A stretch of 64,000 nucleotides of DNA from Jaapia argillacea MUCL 33604 (Eukaryota; Basidiomycota; Agaricomycetes; Jaapiales; Jaapiaceae), in contig KL197715.1 of the NCBI GenBank assembly GCA_000697665.1, forward strand, positions 1,262,706 through 1,326,705, in the 5' to 3' direction. A model generated the notes under the pieces. It had not been told where the DNA came from and did not search any database. It worked only from the letters and a program-made list of their open reading frames with translations. The translations under genes were made by a program, and so were the position numbers. Within the stretch, counting starts at the first letter, position 1. Each line of letters starts with the position of its first letter. Of the stretch, positions 44,234 to 55,750 are shown in pieces.

Positions 44234-45282
44234 CGGTGAAAGCGTTCGAAGAGGACATCTTGAGAGCGGTGAGAAGTATATCACAAATCAAGGGGTCATG
44301 TCAACAGTGACAAATGCCGAGAAAGGGCAATCGGCGGTATAGATAAGTGGAAGTTGTCGATGTATGTCGTCGTACCAACGTTTTTGACGTGGCGGTGATG
44401 TCGAGACCGCTTGGAGGACACGGGGGAAGCGGTGTACGCGCCGAGTGAGGGCTGGGTTGAGATCCCAGCGCTGGCTAAGGTCCGTGTATCGGTGAAGCAA
44501 GAAGGTCCCCAGAGCGGAACTAGGGCACTGTAGCGTAGCAACAGGTAATGTGAGTCACCACCGCTTCGGAGATGGGTGCCATCTGGTCTTGGAACGCAGG
44601 GGTGAAGCACCGGACCAGGGACTTTCGAGCTAGGAGCGCCTCACATTCAGATGTAATGCGTTTGAGGTCAGAAGGCCGCGCGAAGGGTTCCCTCCCTCCG
44701 GACTTCCAGGAGGCGTAAACTGGTGCACTCGGATAGAGCCTCTGCAGATGGACCAAGGGAATTGGGGAACGAATCTCGGGCGGAGCAAGACCAGGATATT
44801 CCGTGCGTGCATGTGGTTGTCAAAATAATACGCGGGCAGTAAGTAGCAGCAACACTGCTATGAACGAGGTCTAGCGTAAAGCAAGCGGTTATTGCCATGA
44901 GTCTGAAGGGGGCATTGAGATACTACTCACTTGTACCACTTATTCGCAGTCGCAATTTTGGTTGATGATTGCGCATATAGTCGTGTCTGTCGACTCGTGT
45001 GGGAGTGTCACTTGGAGCGGGTGGATAGCACACAGGCTCAGAACGAGTGCACGGCCTGTATCATTCATAGTCTTTGGGATTGTCGAAAGCTATCGCGGGA
45101 TGGGTGAATATTGGAGGAGATAAGCACTCGAAGGCCAACTGCCGTCGGCTGAGCATCACGTAACTACTTCGCTTCAGCCTTGACTGCAAACTTCCATGCC
45201 CAAATGACTCCTTCAGCCCACCTCGAACCGATACTGTTCGTATCCCACCAGCAAGGCCACTGTCGCAGAAAGCTGGTTGAAA
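44234..45282. other. Intergenic region upstream of the DHA1 transporter
   Basis: About 1.05 kb. Several overlapping minus-strand frames exist at 44290-44900, none with a recognisable motif or matching splice sites. A short frame with a hydrophobic start on the minus strand near 45070 (MNDTGRALVLSLCAI) stops after about 42 residues and is not supported. Confidence 0.3.
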
Positions 45283-47331
45283 ATGCTCACGGCAGATGAA
45301 GAATCCCCTCTACTGAGCACTACTGAGATTGATCACAATGCGATTTACAACCGATTCACCTCCTCGCAGAAGAGGATCATCGTCGCACAGGTGTCCTGGG
45401 CTGGTTTGATTCCTTGTGAGTTGATCAATATCCTCCTCGGTTACTCTACTGATGCGATTTACCCTCATAGTGTTTGTCTCCGGGTCCTTCGTACCCATGA
45501 TTCCCCAGATCGCCCAAGAGTTCGATAGCACTGGTCCAATCATTAGGTATCGCATTGTAGTGATCCTCGCGAAGTAGTTCTCCTTAACATGAAACCCATC
45601 ACATAGCTTGGCCGTAAGCCTATCCATACTTGCAGCCGCTGTCGGTAGTTTGATTTGGGCAACCTACTCTGGATACTGTGAGTATTACAGTCCTTCAGTC
45701 TGGTGTATGGTGACTCACCGTCTAATGAATGTTGCTAGATGGCCGTCGTCCTATTTACCTCGCATCCCTCCCAATTTACTGTTTTGGTTCATTGGGGGTA
45801 GCCGTGGCGCACACCGTTCCAGAACTTATGGCGTGGCGTGTGATCCAGTCTCTCGGCGCATCCAGCGCTCTCTCTGTTGGTGCTGGAGTTATCGGGGACA
45901 TATACAAACTAGAGGAGCGAGGTGCTGCTATGGGTGTATTCTTCGGAGTGCGTCCAGCGGCTCTTCTCCCCAAATTCGTATCTCATTCTCCCCTATCGAA
46001 CATAGGCATGCCTGCTAGGTCCAGCCATAGCCCCGATTGCTGGAGGTGTAGCTGCCCATCTGTCTTCGTGGAGGGATATGCAATATGCCCTGTTTCTTGC
46101 GGGAGTATTCGGCTTCTTCACAATGTTTGCTTTCCTTCCAGAAACCATGGCTCCTGGGTCGAGGGGATTTGAAAAATATCTCCAAGTTTCGGCAGAGGAC
46201 GAGGGCCAACCAAGTCAACCGTGGTTATGGTTAGAGGCTTTCAAGAGCCTATCGTTATTGCGAAGTCCTAATATCCTGGCTATTGTAAGTTGTAACATCG
46301 CTCCATCTCACCTTTGATTGACGACTTGGAATGTTCAGACTATCGCGAGATCTTGCGTCCTCATGACCGACTATTGTACGTCGACGGCGTTGACACTCGT
46401 GACCACGAGGACCTGTTCACCTAATTCATTACCTAGTCCTGCTGATTCCATTGTCATACACAATCGTCAGTGATCTCGCGCACATTTTGGTGCCCACTCT
46501 GATGTGCTATCAGGGCGAACGGTATGGTATCTCAAACGAGATATTAATCGGGGCCTGCTTTCTTCCCGCTGGAGTAGGAAACATCAGTTAGTTTTCTTCG
46601 ATCATCTCTCGAATAACCCCCTTGTTAAATCCATCATCAGTCGGATCACCTCTAGCAGGTCACATCTCAGACAAAGTGGTAGTAAAATGGCGAAAACGCC
46701 GCGGAGGAGTCTGGGTCCCTGAGGACAGACTGCGTGCAACTTTGAGCGGGGGGCTGATCCTCGTTCCGATGTCGATCCTCCTATCCGGCCTCGTCACGCA
46801 ATTTATCGAAGGAAGACTCGGCCTCATCCTAAATCTTGTCTGCCTTTTTGTCAACGGTATTGGAGTGAGTGAGAAAGTCCCCAATATCCATCTGGATGAC
46901 TGATTGCCTTGATTCTAGATCGACTTCGTCCTCAGTCCATCTTCAGCCTATTACATCGACGTAATGCACTCGCAAAGCGCTCAAGTCATGGCTGCAAGCG
47001 GGTAAGATAATATCCACCTCATGTTTGATCTGTCGGGGCCTGCTTCTGATTACCTTTCAAGCGCTGTGCAGAGTACCTTTATCGCCGTCACCTCCACGGC
47101 TATATTGCCTTTGATCAACACCATCGGTGTCGCTGGAACCGATGCATTGGCTGCGTTTGTGGGGTGGATTGGTTTTGTGTAAGCAATCACTGTTCTTTGC
47201 CTCGTGCTCCCCCTCATTGAATGGTCTACTTACACGCCTCGTACCCCAGACTGATCTACTTGACAATTCGGTATGGGGAACAGATGAGAGCTTGGGCTGA
47301 TGTTGGGTACTCCACGGCTCAGACAAACTGA
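45283..47331 (+). CDS. MFS transporter, 12-helix DHA1 type
   Basis: A proton-driven exporter, probably of drugs or small metabolites, in the plasma membrane or another membrane. The start at 45283 reads MLTADEESPLLSTTEIDHNA. About eleven introns were resolved and the frames join throughout: SWAGLIPLFVSGSFVPMIPQ, ISLAVSLSILAAAVGS, motif A YYGRRPIYLASLP. Then WRVIQSLGASSALSVGAGVI (motif B/C area), GDIYKLEERGAAMGVFFG, LLGPAIAPIAGG, FLPETMAPGSRG, a central loop, GSPLAGHISDKVVVKWRKRR (second motif A-like loop), ILVPMSILLSGLV, YYIDVMHSQSAQVMAAS, and an end near YSTAQTN with stop at 47331. No breaks. It is unrelated in detail to the two DHA2-type copies at 22807 and 56552. Confidence 0.82.
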
Positions 47332-48074
47332 AATACCGTTGCTGTTGATCGTCGTTGCCTTTGAGGTCCGATCGCAAAGGTGTTGCGGAGGGGCGTGGGA
47401 ACTTCCGCGTGGTGTTGGCCTGCTTCAATGAATTTCCAAAGTTCCTTTGCATTGGCCCCTTCGAGGGTAGGCCCAGTTCCCCATTGTTCAAAGCCACCCT
47501 TTCATCCATGCAGCGTCACGCAATGCGTTACCCTTAAACCTGTTTCGGGCGTTGGATCAGCCAAATCCCCTTTGCTTGAGCCTTGTATGCCCATAGTTGA
47601 CATCGCTTCCTTTGTTTGAAAACTCCGCTCACCAAGAAACACGAGTTCTTTGACCGTATTTCGAAATTCATCTTGCTTGGGCACGCCCCCTTCAGACAAT
47701 GCCTTTTAGTCTGCGAGGTTGAGAGTTGTCGTTTCTCACCGCCACCTCTGCTCGTTGTTTGGTCCTGCTATCGTGCTATCCGTCTTTATTGAGGTAACTG
47801 GTTACTCGCAATGACCCGGTCCCTTCATGGTCGTACGCCTTCTCGCAAGACTCACAAAACCTCGGTGAGGCTCAGCATGATTCGTCGAGTTCACGTCCTG
47901 TACGTACTGATCCACGTTCCCCCACAAGTTATTCAAGTTCACCGACTCCCTGACACCCACGGCTTCATTGCCAACACAAAAAAGATATGCTACCAATAAC
48001 TCGACCCGACTCGCTGCGTAGGCTACTCTGTCCTTTGTATCTGCCAAAGCTGACCGGCGTCTACTCTTTTGTAG
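47332..48074. other. Intergenic region, nothing recognised
   Basis: About 740 bases after the DHA1 gene with no supported gene. An antisense frame over the transporter's last exons is a shadow. Confidence 0.3.
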
Positions 48075-48680
48075 TTGGACTCATTCAGGGACCGGTTCCA
48101 AATTTTCGAACCGCTCCATCTCTTCTTTGTGTCACAATTTGTGAGTATATTTCTTCGTAACTATCAGGAACGCTGTTCATCGTATCAAAATGACGTCAGG
48201 GAGACCATCGACCTCTCAATGCCAGAGGTGACGGAGGCCTCAAAACAGTCCATGCCAATCCAGAACATTCTTACCGACGCTTCCGCCCCTATTTCTACTC
48301 CGGTCTCTTACCACAAAGCGTCAACCATGGCCACCAGCCTCCCACCCTCCACCGCGGCTTCTGAAGAAATGCCACCGGTCCCGTCGTTCGACCAAGATTT
48401 CTCCCCAGAGACGCCTCTCCGAACCTCCCCTATCTCGCACGTCCCTTCCTCCCTCACATCTCCCTTTCCCCCGGTTCCCTTCCTGACATCCTTCAACGCC
48501 CACCTCTTCTTCCAACCTCCTCCCCCTCCATGCTTCCCGGCCTCCATCGACTTTGCACAAGTGCCGATCATCGATTATTATGACAAATGTGGATCTGTGT
48601 TTGGAGAGGGAGGGTTCTCCGGAGTGGAGAGTCTGCCGGATTGGATTAGAGAAGTATTCGAGGGTTCTGCCACTGTTTGA
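48075..48680 (+). CDS. Hypothetical proline-rich protein
   Basis: An open frame of about 200 residues with no family I recognise. The first ATG-encoded part begins MPEVTEASKQSMPIQN near 48220. Before that the frame has no ATG, so an upstream exon is likely if the gene is real (a possible donor GTGAGT near 48139 and acceptor CAG near 48168). The sequence is Pro/Ser-rich (LPPSTAASEEMPPVPSF, FFQPPPPPCFP) and ends IDYYDKCGSVFGEGGFSG, SLPDWIREVFEGSATV. The folded-looking end argues for a real protein. Confidence 0.4.
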   Translation: MDSFRDRFQIFEPLHLFFVSQFVSIFLRNYQERCSSYQNDVRETIDLSMPEVTEASKQSMPIQNILTDASAPISTPVSYHKASTMATSLPPSTAASEEMPPVPSFDQDFSPETPLRTSPISHVPSSLTSPFPPVPFLTSFNAHLFFQPPPPPCFPASIDFAQVPIIDYYDKCGSVFGEGGFSGVESLPDWIREVFEGSATV

Positions 48681-49692
48681 CTTCGTGCAAAAGGGGGAGT
48701 CAACTCGCGTTCTGTGGTTGCCGAGCCACAATCCTATCGACCCACGATCGTTGTAAACTACTCATTCGTTCCATTGAACTGTTGTATGTTATTCTTATAC
48801 TAGGGCCTCGTATTGTGTTTGTATACCGGACATAATCTGAGGTCTTCACCTGCCTTGACTGGCTTGAATACTTCCGGCTTCATCATTTCACTGTCTGACT
48901 GCCAAGTGCGACCTTCCCTGCGTTTATTCGTTAACTGCAGAGATGCATCACCATTGTCGACACATCAGCCCTTTGGGCGTTCTTCTCTTCAAAAACGGAT
49001 GATTAAGGGGACTGGAATAAAATGGGATTGTTATGTACTCCTCCCGGGTTTTTGGGGGGAAGATTATCATACCAGACTCGCCCCTGACAATGGAATAAAA
49101 ATATACGTTCTTGGCCAGTCGGAGCCGCGGAATATCCTAACCACCATAAATACCGGAATCATTAAGAACTTCTCGTCCATTTACAATTTTATCCCGCGAC
49201 TGTGAGATACGCTCACCTAGGTGATACGAAACCATGACTGGAAGGAGAACCGTCAATTGAGTCTGGAGGATCGCTTGCCTCGAATTACCGCTCACCAAAC
49301 TCGCAGACGACGGCTGAGGAAGAAAGCAACTCAACATGGGATGAATCACAACGGAAAGCAGGGCGGGTTTCCAGGTCATCGGATCCGCATTCCTCTAATA
49401 CTCCCTCAAAGCTTTACAGAACTTTCCCTCCAGGTAGAACGTCAAGTCTTCAACGTGTGCGGAAAGACTAGGAACCAGAAAGGAGATACATCACTTACTC
49501 ACTGGATGTGACTTCTAATCCCTCGCTGTCAAGTGAAAACTGGTTATAAGGATCATCGAGTGAGGCGACCTTGTAATCCAAGTTCACCATCACCGAACCG
49601 ACGCCCTGAAAACAATAACCGAAGTGGTGAGCTCAAGCTTGATCAACACCTCTCCTGCCTTAACCTTTTTGGCAGCTCTGGTCCATACAACC
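48681..49692. other. Upstream part of secreted-protein repeat unit 1
   Basis: From about 49130 to 49692 the sequence matches 50880-51398, the region before the second secreted-protein gene. In unit 2 this region also drives a divergent minus-strand copy. In unit 1 the match ends near 49140 and the DNA to the left (48820-49130) is unrelated, so the minus-strand copy of unit 1 has been lost or replaced. Confidence 0.5.
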
Positions 49693-50123
49693 ATGTCCCG
49701 TCTGATGCTGTTCATTGGCCTCCTCCTCTCCTCCCTCGTCACCCTTTCATCTGCTCTCTGCATCATGTGCCCGAATTGCGACTACGACTGGATCAACAAT
49801 ACGGTCGGCGCCGAATGTCTCCAAAAATGGACTTGCGACGATGCTACCATGACTATGAGCTGTTACTATCAGTCATCCACCGACCCCAGCACATATAACA
49901 TCTGTACTTACGGCATCACTGTGAGACACTTCTCGTACTGATGACATGGCGATTTGCTGATTTAATTTGGTTGCAGGAGGTGGGAGGAGGTTTGAAAAGC
50001 GGACCTGAGGCAATCTGTCGGGAGTCTGGGGGTATTGATAGTAAATGTGTAGACGCGAAGGACGTTTATCATTGGGGATCTCCTGGTCACTGCATCGCCG
50101 CATCAGGGACGGTATCACAGTAG
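49693..50123 (+). CDS. Small cysteine-rich secreted protein 1
   Basis: Two exons, 49693-49920 and 49977-50123, give 124 residues. Residues 1-21 form a classical signal peptide (MSRLMLFIGLLLSSLVTLSS, then A) with likely cleavage before LCIMCPNC. The mature part has ten cysteines: seven in exon 1 (CIMCPNC, AECLQKWTC, SCYYQ, NICTYGIT) and three in exon 2. Ten cysteines would allow five disulfide bonds. No enzyme motif is visible. Size, secretion and cysteine content fit effector-like or hydrophobic-surface proteins of fungi, but it lacks the hydrophobin spacing. The tandem copy at 51399 keeps every cysteine. Confidence 0.78.
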
Positions 50124-50499
50124 ATTGTTGTCAGTTCTGCGTAGTGTCAAAATCTATCAAAAATCGGAAACATGGGCCCCAAGAGGGGTTGTGTCGGAAG
50201 CCTGGAGAAGTCACCTGAAGTATTCGAGGCTTACTTGTCTCATCATTGATATAAAGCGTCCAGCGGTGTCAACCTGGGCAACCCGGTGAACAGAGCAGAT
50301 TTTGAAGTGGGAGCTGAGATCAGGATACGTAAGTCTGTCACATTCGCTGGGGTCTGAACCCGTTTAAACCCGTATCGGCATTGCTTAACTGAGGCTCAGC
50401 GGATACGTTTGTGTGGCGAAGCGGCTGTAGTTGAAGGGGCAATCTACGAGCCGAGGGATTCGACCCCAATGTCATAGATCTCGGCGCTATCGAAAAACA

Positions 50500-50920
50500 A
50501 TGTTCAGTTACACCGTTCCATCTCGGCGGTCTCCAATTATAAACGTCCGTCGAGTTTTCACATTTACTATCAGTGGCCCCATGAAGACACTAGGTCCGGA
50601 TAACAAAGTTCCTCCCTCCTCCTGCAAAGCCCATGTAGCACACCGAGCCTAAATTAAGCGGTAAAGACGCGACACTTACAGTGATGGCATACGTGCAAAG
50701 ATTGTACATGCCGGGAACTGTCGATGACGGCTACAGTAGTAATAGCCCGTGGTCATACTGGAGCTATCGCAAGTCCATTTGGCGAGAGATTCATTGCCGT
50801 TGACTGCATTGTCGTAGTCGCAGCCGGGACACATTGCGCATCGGGCAGACTCCACGCTAACACCTCAAATAACGCGAGATGGATCATCAGAAACTTCTCG
50901 TCCATTGAAATGTATCCCGC
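50500..50920 (-). pseudogene. Third secreted-protein copy, minus strand, damaged
   Basis: Reading the minus strand from about 50905 (MIHLALFEVLA) and then, in another frame, SARCAMCPGCDYDNAVNGNE, LAKWTCDSSSMTTGYYY, similarity to the two plus-strand genes is clear. A GTAAGT donor near 50680, an acceptor TTTGCAG near 50625 and a second exon EEGGTLLSGPSVF follow the same plan. Two cysteines are lost (ECLQ to ESLA, SCYY to GYYY). The signal peptide and mature part are in different frames, and exon 2 has a deletion. It is head to head with the gene at 51399. Confidence 0.6.
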
Positions 50921-51398
50921 GACTGTGAGATGGGTGGACATGACTGGACGAAGAACGGTCAAGTGAGCCTGGAGGACCACTTGCCTGGAATTACCGCTCA
51001 CTAAGCTCGCAGATGACGGCTGAGGAAGGCAGCAGCTCAACTTAGAATGAGTCACAGCGGAAAGTAGGGCGGGTTTCTAGGTCATCGGATCCGCATTCCT
51101 CTAATGTTCCATCAGAATCTGACAAAATTTTCCCTGCAGATAGAACGTCAAGTCTTCAACGTGTGCGGAAAGATTAGGAATTAGAAAGGAGATCTATCAC
51201 TTACTCACTGGATGTGACTTCTAATCCCTCGCTGTCAAGTGAATACTGGTTATAAGGACCATCGAGCGAGGCGACCCTGTAATCCAGGCTCACCGTCACC
51301 GAACGAACGCCCTGAAAACAATAACCGAATTGGTGAGCTCAAGCTTGGTCAACATCTTTCCTGCCTTGACCTCTTTGGCAACTCTAGTCGATACAAAC

Positions 51399-51829
51399 AT
51401 GTCCCGTCCGCTGCTCTTCATCGGCATCCTTCTCTCCTCCCTCGTCACCCTTTCTTCCGCTCGATGCATCATGTGCCCGAATTGCGACTACGACATTATC
51501 AATGACACAGTCGGCGCTGAATGTCTCCAACAATGGACTTGCGACGATGCCAGCATGACTATGAGCTGTTACTATCAGTCATCCACCGACCCTAGCACAT
51601 ATAATATCTGCACCTACACAATCACTGTGAGTCCTTCTGTTATTAACGAGAAGGCGATCTGCTGATTCTTTGCATTCGGTTGCAGGAGGAGGGCGGAACT
51701 TTGTTATCCGGACCTAGTGTCTGCGAGGGGTATGGGGGTATTGATAGCAAATGCGGGAACGCGAAGGACATTTATTATTGGGGACCACCTGGTTACTGCA
51801 TCGCTGCATCGGGGACGGTGCCACAGTAG
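51399..51829 (+). CDS. Small cysteine-rich secreted protein 2
   Basis: Tandem duplicate of the gene at 49693: exons 51399-51626 and 51685-51829, the first exon of identical length. The signal peptide MSRPLLFIGILLSSLVTLSS is followed by A and then RCIMCPNC. All ten cysteines are kept; the differences are mainly in exposed-looking positions (DWINNT to DIINDT, LQKW to LQQW, KSGPEAICRES to LSGPSVCEGY). Flanking DNA is duplicated with it on both sides (51010-51398 and 51830-52130). The pattern suggests recent duplication with changes concentrated in exon 2. Confidence 0.78.
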
Positions 51830-53014
51830 ATTTTTGTCAGTCCTGCGTAGTGGCAAGATCCATCAAAATTCCGGTAGATGGGGAAGAGGGGTCGTGTGTA
51901 GCCTCGAGAAGTCACCTCAATTAATGCGAAACTTCCTTGCTTAGTATCGATGTAATGTGTGGAGTCGTGTTAACCCAGGAACGCGGTGACCAGCCGCCTT
52001 TGAGGCGGCAGCTGAGATTCGGATGCGTAAGTCTGTCATATTCGCTCCAGATTGGACAGACATCATTGGTAGTGGAGGTTCAACGGATACATTTGCGTTG
52101 GGTGAAGCAGCAGTGTGAAGTTCCAATCTATGAGTGGGATACTACACCACTATCAAGGTTTGACCACTGCGCCCAAGCCGAAGGAAGAAGTATTCAACAT
52201 TAGTAGGGAAGTGGTGGCCAAGAGACGGTGCGGTCGTGGATGATACGTAGACACCCGTTGTCCAGGTCCCCCCACGTTCGTGTCGTCTATGCGCTAGCGT
52301 CAAACTTGGCAAACGGCATGGAATCACTGTAACCCGCCTCATGATCTTCCATCGGCGACTTTTCCAACCGTCCACCCAATTGCACCTCACTCCTTGTCAA
52401 CCGTAATATAATTTGGCTGTCTCACAGTCGTGGGATGTCGAGATTTCTATTTTCGGCCTAAAATTTCCTCCGTGACGGAACTGTTTTCACTTTGGCTGAC
52501 GATCGTTGGTGATCGAGTGATTAACGTGCAGGAAACTCTATTATAGGAGCGGTACTCACGGAACCGAGAACAAGCCTTCAGGAACACCGTAACGAGGTGG
52601 GTTTGGTGGGATGAGCATTTCCACATGAAGCCAACATTCTGAAGCTTGTGGCGGTGTCAAATATCCAGGCAGGGCTTTTGACGGATTCCATTCGGTACTA
52701 TGACTGTGAGCGGTTGAAGGGAAGAACCATCGCGAACCTGAGTGACGACTCATCGACTAAATGACATAAAGGTTAAGTGGAGGTGGAGATTCGTCTGGGA
52801 GTTAAGGCCTCAGTGACTGAATGTACGCGGGGGTATGAAACAACTGGAGGCAACGTTCGAACGGGCAACGGCTCACCACTGAAGAGCAACCATCCCTGAG
52901 CCTTAACACCAACAGATCGAACGACCATATTCCGAGCTGATCCCTCGTGTAGCATCAAGCTTAAGACTCGGGATATATCGGAGAACGCGGCTTCGACCGA
53001 ATGAGACCAGTAAA
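51830..53014. other. Region between secreted-protein unit 2 and F-box copy R
   Basis: To about 52130 this is the end of repeat unit 2. From about 52560 to 52960 it matches the 3' flank of F-box copy J (28900-29250, inverted), including a conserved stretch reading LSLMLHEGSAR and AQGWLLFSGE on the minus strand, which lies after the stop of copy R. Between these two I see nothing. Confidence 0.4.
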
Positions 53015-54623
53015 TCAGGTCGGGTCTGTGAGACAAGGGATAATTAGTATCGCCCCAGCAATCAGACATCATGAGGAGAACACACACCAAGGTTGCCCAA
53101 ACGAAATCGAGCTTCCACCATGATCCTGAGATCGCAAATGAGAACGTCTCAACGCGATCAACCCAGCGAGGTCATCTTGAGACGCCATATCGTCTTCACC
53201 GTCTATAAGTAAACTAGAATAATTCCAGGCACGAATCGGACATACCTATAAGAACAAGGGTCACCTTGATGCCCTTCGATTCGAGCAAGTTGGTGATCCC
53301 CTCTGTTGTGGGGCCCCAAATCGATTTGGAACCCTCGATGTAGATATGTTTCAAGGGATGAATGGGAGGCATGCTCGACCACAAGGCATTTGTTAATGAC
53401 TGGCGGATTGACCTTTGAAGGTCTGTCGCCTCTTCAGAAGTCGCGGCATCAAAGTCTTCATAGAAGGGCACCAAAATCGTCAAAGTCACCAATTTAGGTG
53501 GGAGCTGGTTGAACACGAGAGTCGGTTGGATCGCCAATGGGGTGGCAAACTGATTTGGTATGAAAGCTGTGAGGTCCAAGGTGAGGTGCCGCAGGTTCCG
53601 GAATTTGGATGGATCGAGGACGGTTGGGGTCATTATGTTGCAAGTGCGGAGGATGGCGAGTGAGATTAATGTATGCGCGAGTTGAGTTACTCTGTAGATG
53701 TGGTTCTGGCTATCAGCGGATGCTGAAGTATCGACGAGTTCCACGTGTTGGATACCGGTCAGATGTGAAGGGATCATTGAACCTAGGTAAGTAGATTCGC
53801 ACATAGACAGGCTGAGGGTGTGAAGGGAGGGGAGAGCAGGGTTCGGCGTCAACCAATCGATGACAGTGTTCTCGACGTAGAGTTCTTCGAGACACGGAAG
53901 GGAACCACAAGGGAAGAGGAAGATGCTGTGGGACTTGATGAACGGTAATCCACTGAGACAAAGTCGTTTAAGGCTGGTCAGGTTCGGAAAGCCTGATAGT
54001 ATATGAAAGGGCCGTCGAGCGGGAAGGCTAGAGTCGGCGATACTGATGGAGTGGAGATTGGTGCACGCCTTTAAAATATGGATTAGGTTCGTTCTGGGTG
54101 ATACGGTCTGAGGCCGGAAGAAACGGCGAGGAAGGGAAGAATTATAATAGTGGGGAGATTCGGGTATGACGATAGATTGGATGAGGTCCGCCAGCCTGTG
54201 ATTGGCCGTGATGGCATGCTTGAGTGAACGAATCCTGCGCGCCGAGTCGATATAAGGGTTCCTGTAGAGGAACTCCAGTCCGCTCGCGTACCAAGCTCTG
54301 CATACCAAGATAGCAGAGTTGAGGTCTCGGAGGGATGGCCGGTCGCCGCGAGGAGCATACACCTCGCAGTAGCGCCAGGCAGGCTGCAGATATCTGAAGA
54401 TCTCCGCGAGAATTTCTAGAGGGATGTGCCTGTTCCCTGGTGCCTTTGGTACCCCGTTGGAGTCTTTCAGAGGTTGCTGCATGCATGATGAAATCTGTAC
54501 CAACTGTGAGGGCAAAGAACAGCAACTCACTCGACGGAATAACCACGAACCCTGGAATGGGCCCGAGAGGCGTTTCCACAAAACGTTAGGCCACTTCACC
54601 ATGACATCTATGCGGTCCGTCAT
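53015..54623 (-). CDS. F-box family protein, intact (copy R)
   Basis: Four exons, 54623-54531 (MTDRIDVMVKWPN), 54476-53246, 53193-53086 and 53025-53015. Exon 3 is 108 nt and exon 4 is 11 nt, just as in copy B; the end reads FGQPWYPT and stop. The F-box is HIPLEILAEIFRYLQ, then SAILVCRAWYASGLEFLYRN, followed by leucine-rich segments (LTSLKRLCLSGLPFI, LPCLEELYVENTVIDW, NLRHLTLDLTAFIP). Probably an SCF substrate receptor. An earlier in-frame ATG (54734) exists, but comparison with copy J supports 54623. All splice sites are canonical and no stop was seen, so in this duplicate pair the right copy survives. A shared stretch after the stop is likely 3' UTR. Confidence 0.8.
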
Positions 54624-54885
54624 TCTCCAAGTGGCTACTTGGGCCTTCGACTTTTCGACCAAGAGATACGTAGGAAGTTCACGGTTGCCTCCGGCGCAAT
54701 CGAGGCGACGCTGAGTCGACAACGGAACTGACAATCAACCCCGAACAACGTAACGCCCTCGCTGGAGATCGGATCTCAGGGAGTTTGTGAACAGTGTCGT
54801 AATCCAAATTCTCACGGTGATCGCCCAGCAGATGCAGTCGCACAGGCCTCAGGGTGCCCTCAAGTCCCTTGATCCAGTACTGACC

Positions 54886-55267
54886 AATCCGGCGGCTCTT
54901 ATGACGTGTGACAACCAACCTTCAGCCGGCGGGCTGGCGCAAGGGACCATGACGTGTGACGCCCTGACCCGGCGATTTTGGGGGCTTTGTGACCTGTGAC
55001 CGCCGGGTTGGTCGAAAACGTACAGTATATTATACTGTATGCGTCTGAATGGAGGCAATGGTAATGGGTAATGGTGGACCGGTTGACAACACAGGTCCAT
55101 GTAATGCTCCGATGAGACCAAAAGTAATGCAAAAATTCGGTTCCGGCCTTCGGCCGATTGCCAATTCCAGGGGTGTAATGGTATTTCGGGACTCCGTTGC
55201 TAAAGGGGGTACAATTCGGGGTGTAATGGTCACCAGGCCGTTGCCTCCATTCAGACGCGTACAGTAC
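54886..55267. mobile_element. Composite inverted-repeat insertion (MITE-like), right module only
   Basis: Absent from the left module, where the flanks (TTGATCCAG ... TTTCTCCGT.TACTGGGCTC) are nearly joined. Part 1, 54889-55017, has ends GACCAATCCGGCGG and CCGCCGGGTTGGTC (inverted, one mismatch) and three inner TGACGTGTGAC-like repeats. Part 2, 55034-55265, has ends starting ACTGTATGCGTCTGAATGG and, inverted, ACTGTACGCGTCTGAATGG, continuing GAGGCAA, and inner repeats GGGGTGTAATGGT (twice). CAGTAC occurs at both outer edges and may be the duplicated target. No coding capacity, as expected for miniature DNA transposons. Confidence 0.7.
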
Positions 55268-55479
55268 ATGCTTTCTCCGTTTATTACTGGGCTCCGTTCA
55301 TTGACAGTTCCCAAAGCCTCTCCGCGTCGTCCCAGCTGGTTTACAATTAGCACCTAATGTTATGGATAACCCATTTTGAGTCCTATGCAATTCCACCTTG
55401 CCTCCGAGATGCGGAAAATGGTTGACCTACAAACTTGGCCAAGTCGGCTGAGGGCCGTCTCGCTAGTGGAGGGATAACA

Positions 55480-55690
55480 AGGTGACGTGTCAACTCCAAC
55501 ATGCGCGCGGGACATAGTTGACCACCAACTAAACCATGTACGATGAGAGTCGTCGTGCCCGTAGCAGGATAGTGGCGGGGTATGACTTCAAGATCCGATC
55601 ACTCGAAGATCAACATCGAGTTGTGGCTCGGATGGGGGAGCTGGCTTCAACCCAAGGGATGGCGAATCAAGTCGGTTCTGTGGGTGGGGG
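55480..55690. repeat. Conserved F-box spacer relic, right module
   Basis: Inverted equivalent of 26680-26900, next to a CACAG-AACCGACTTGATTCG relic of an F-box last exon near 55660-55680. No F-box body is attached. Confidence 0.45.
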
Positions 55691-55750
55691 GATCCGTCAA
55701 GATCACATCAAACGATAAGCAGTACGAAGACTTACTGCAGTGCATCGTGA

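Larger units (their letters stand above)
49130..52130. repeat. Tandem duplication of the secreted-protein unit
   Basis: Unit 1 is about 49130-50460 and unit 2 about 50880-52130. Shared blocks before the gene are the CGTCAAGTCTTCAACGTG and CATCACTTACTCACTGG-like stretches. After the gene, GTCAGT-CTGCGTAGTG, ATGTGTGG/AAGCGTCC and GTAAGTCTGTCA recur in order. The damaged minus-strand copy lies between them. Confidence 0.65.

Noticed and set aside
44290-44900. Overlapping minus-strand frames upstream of the DHA1 transporter
   Set aside because: No motif, no consistent splice sites and no single frame covering the region.
50400-50480. Possible second tRNA (GATTCGACCCC near 50457 with a D-arm-like GCGAAGCGGC)
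   Set aside because: No acceptor stem pairs and the duplicate at about 52080-52140 does not preserve the stems.
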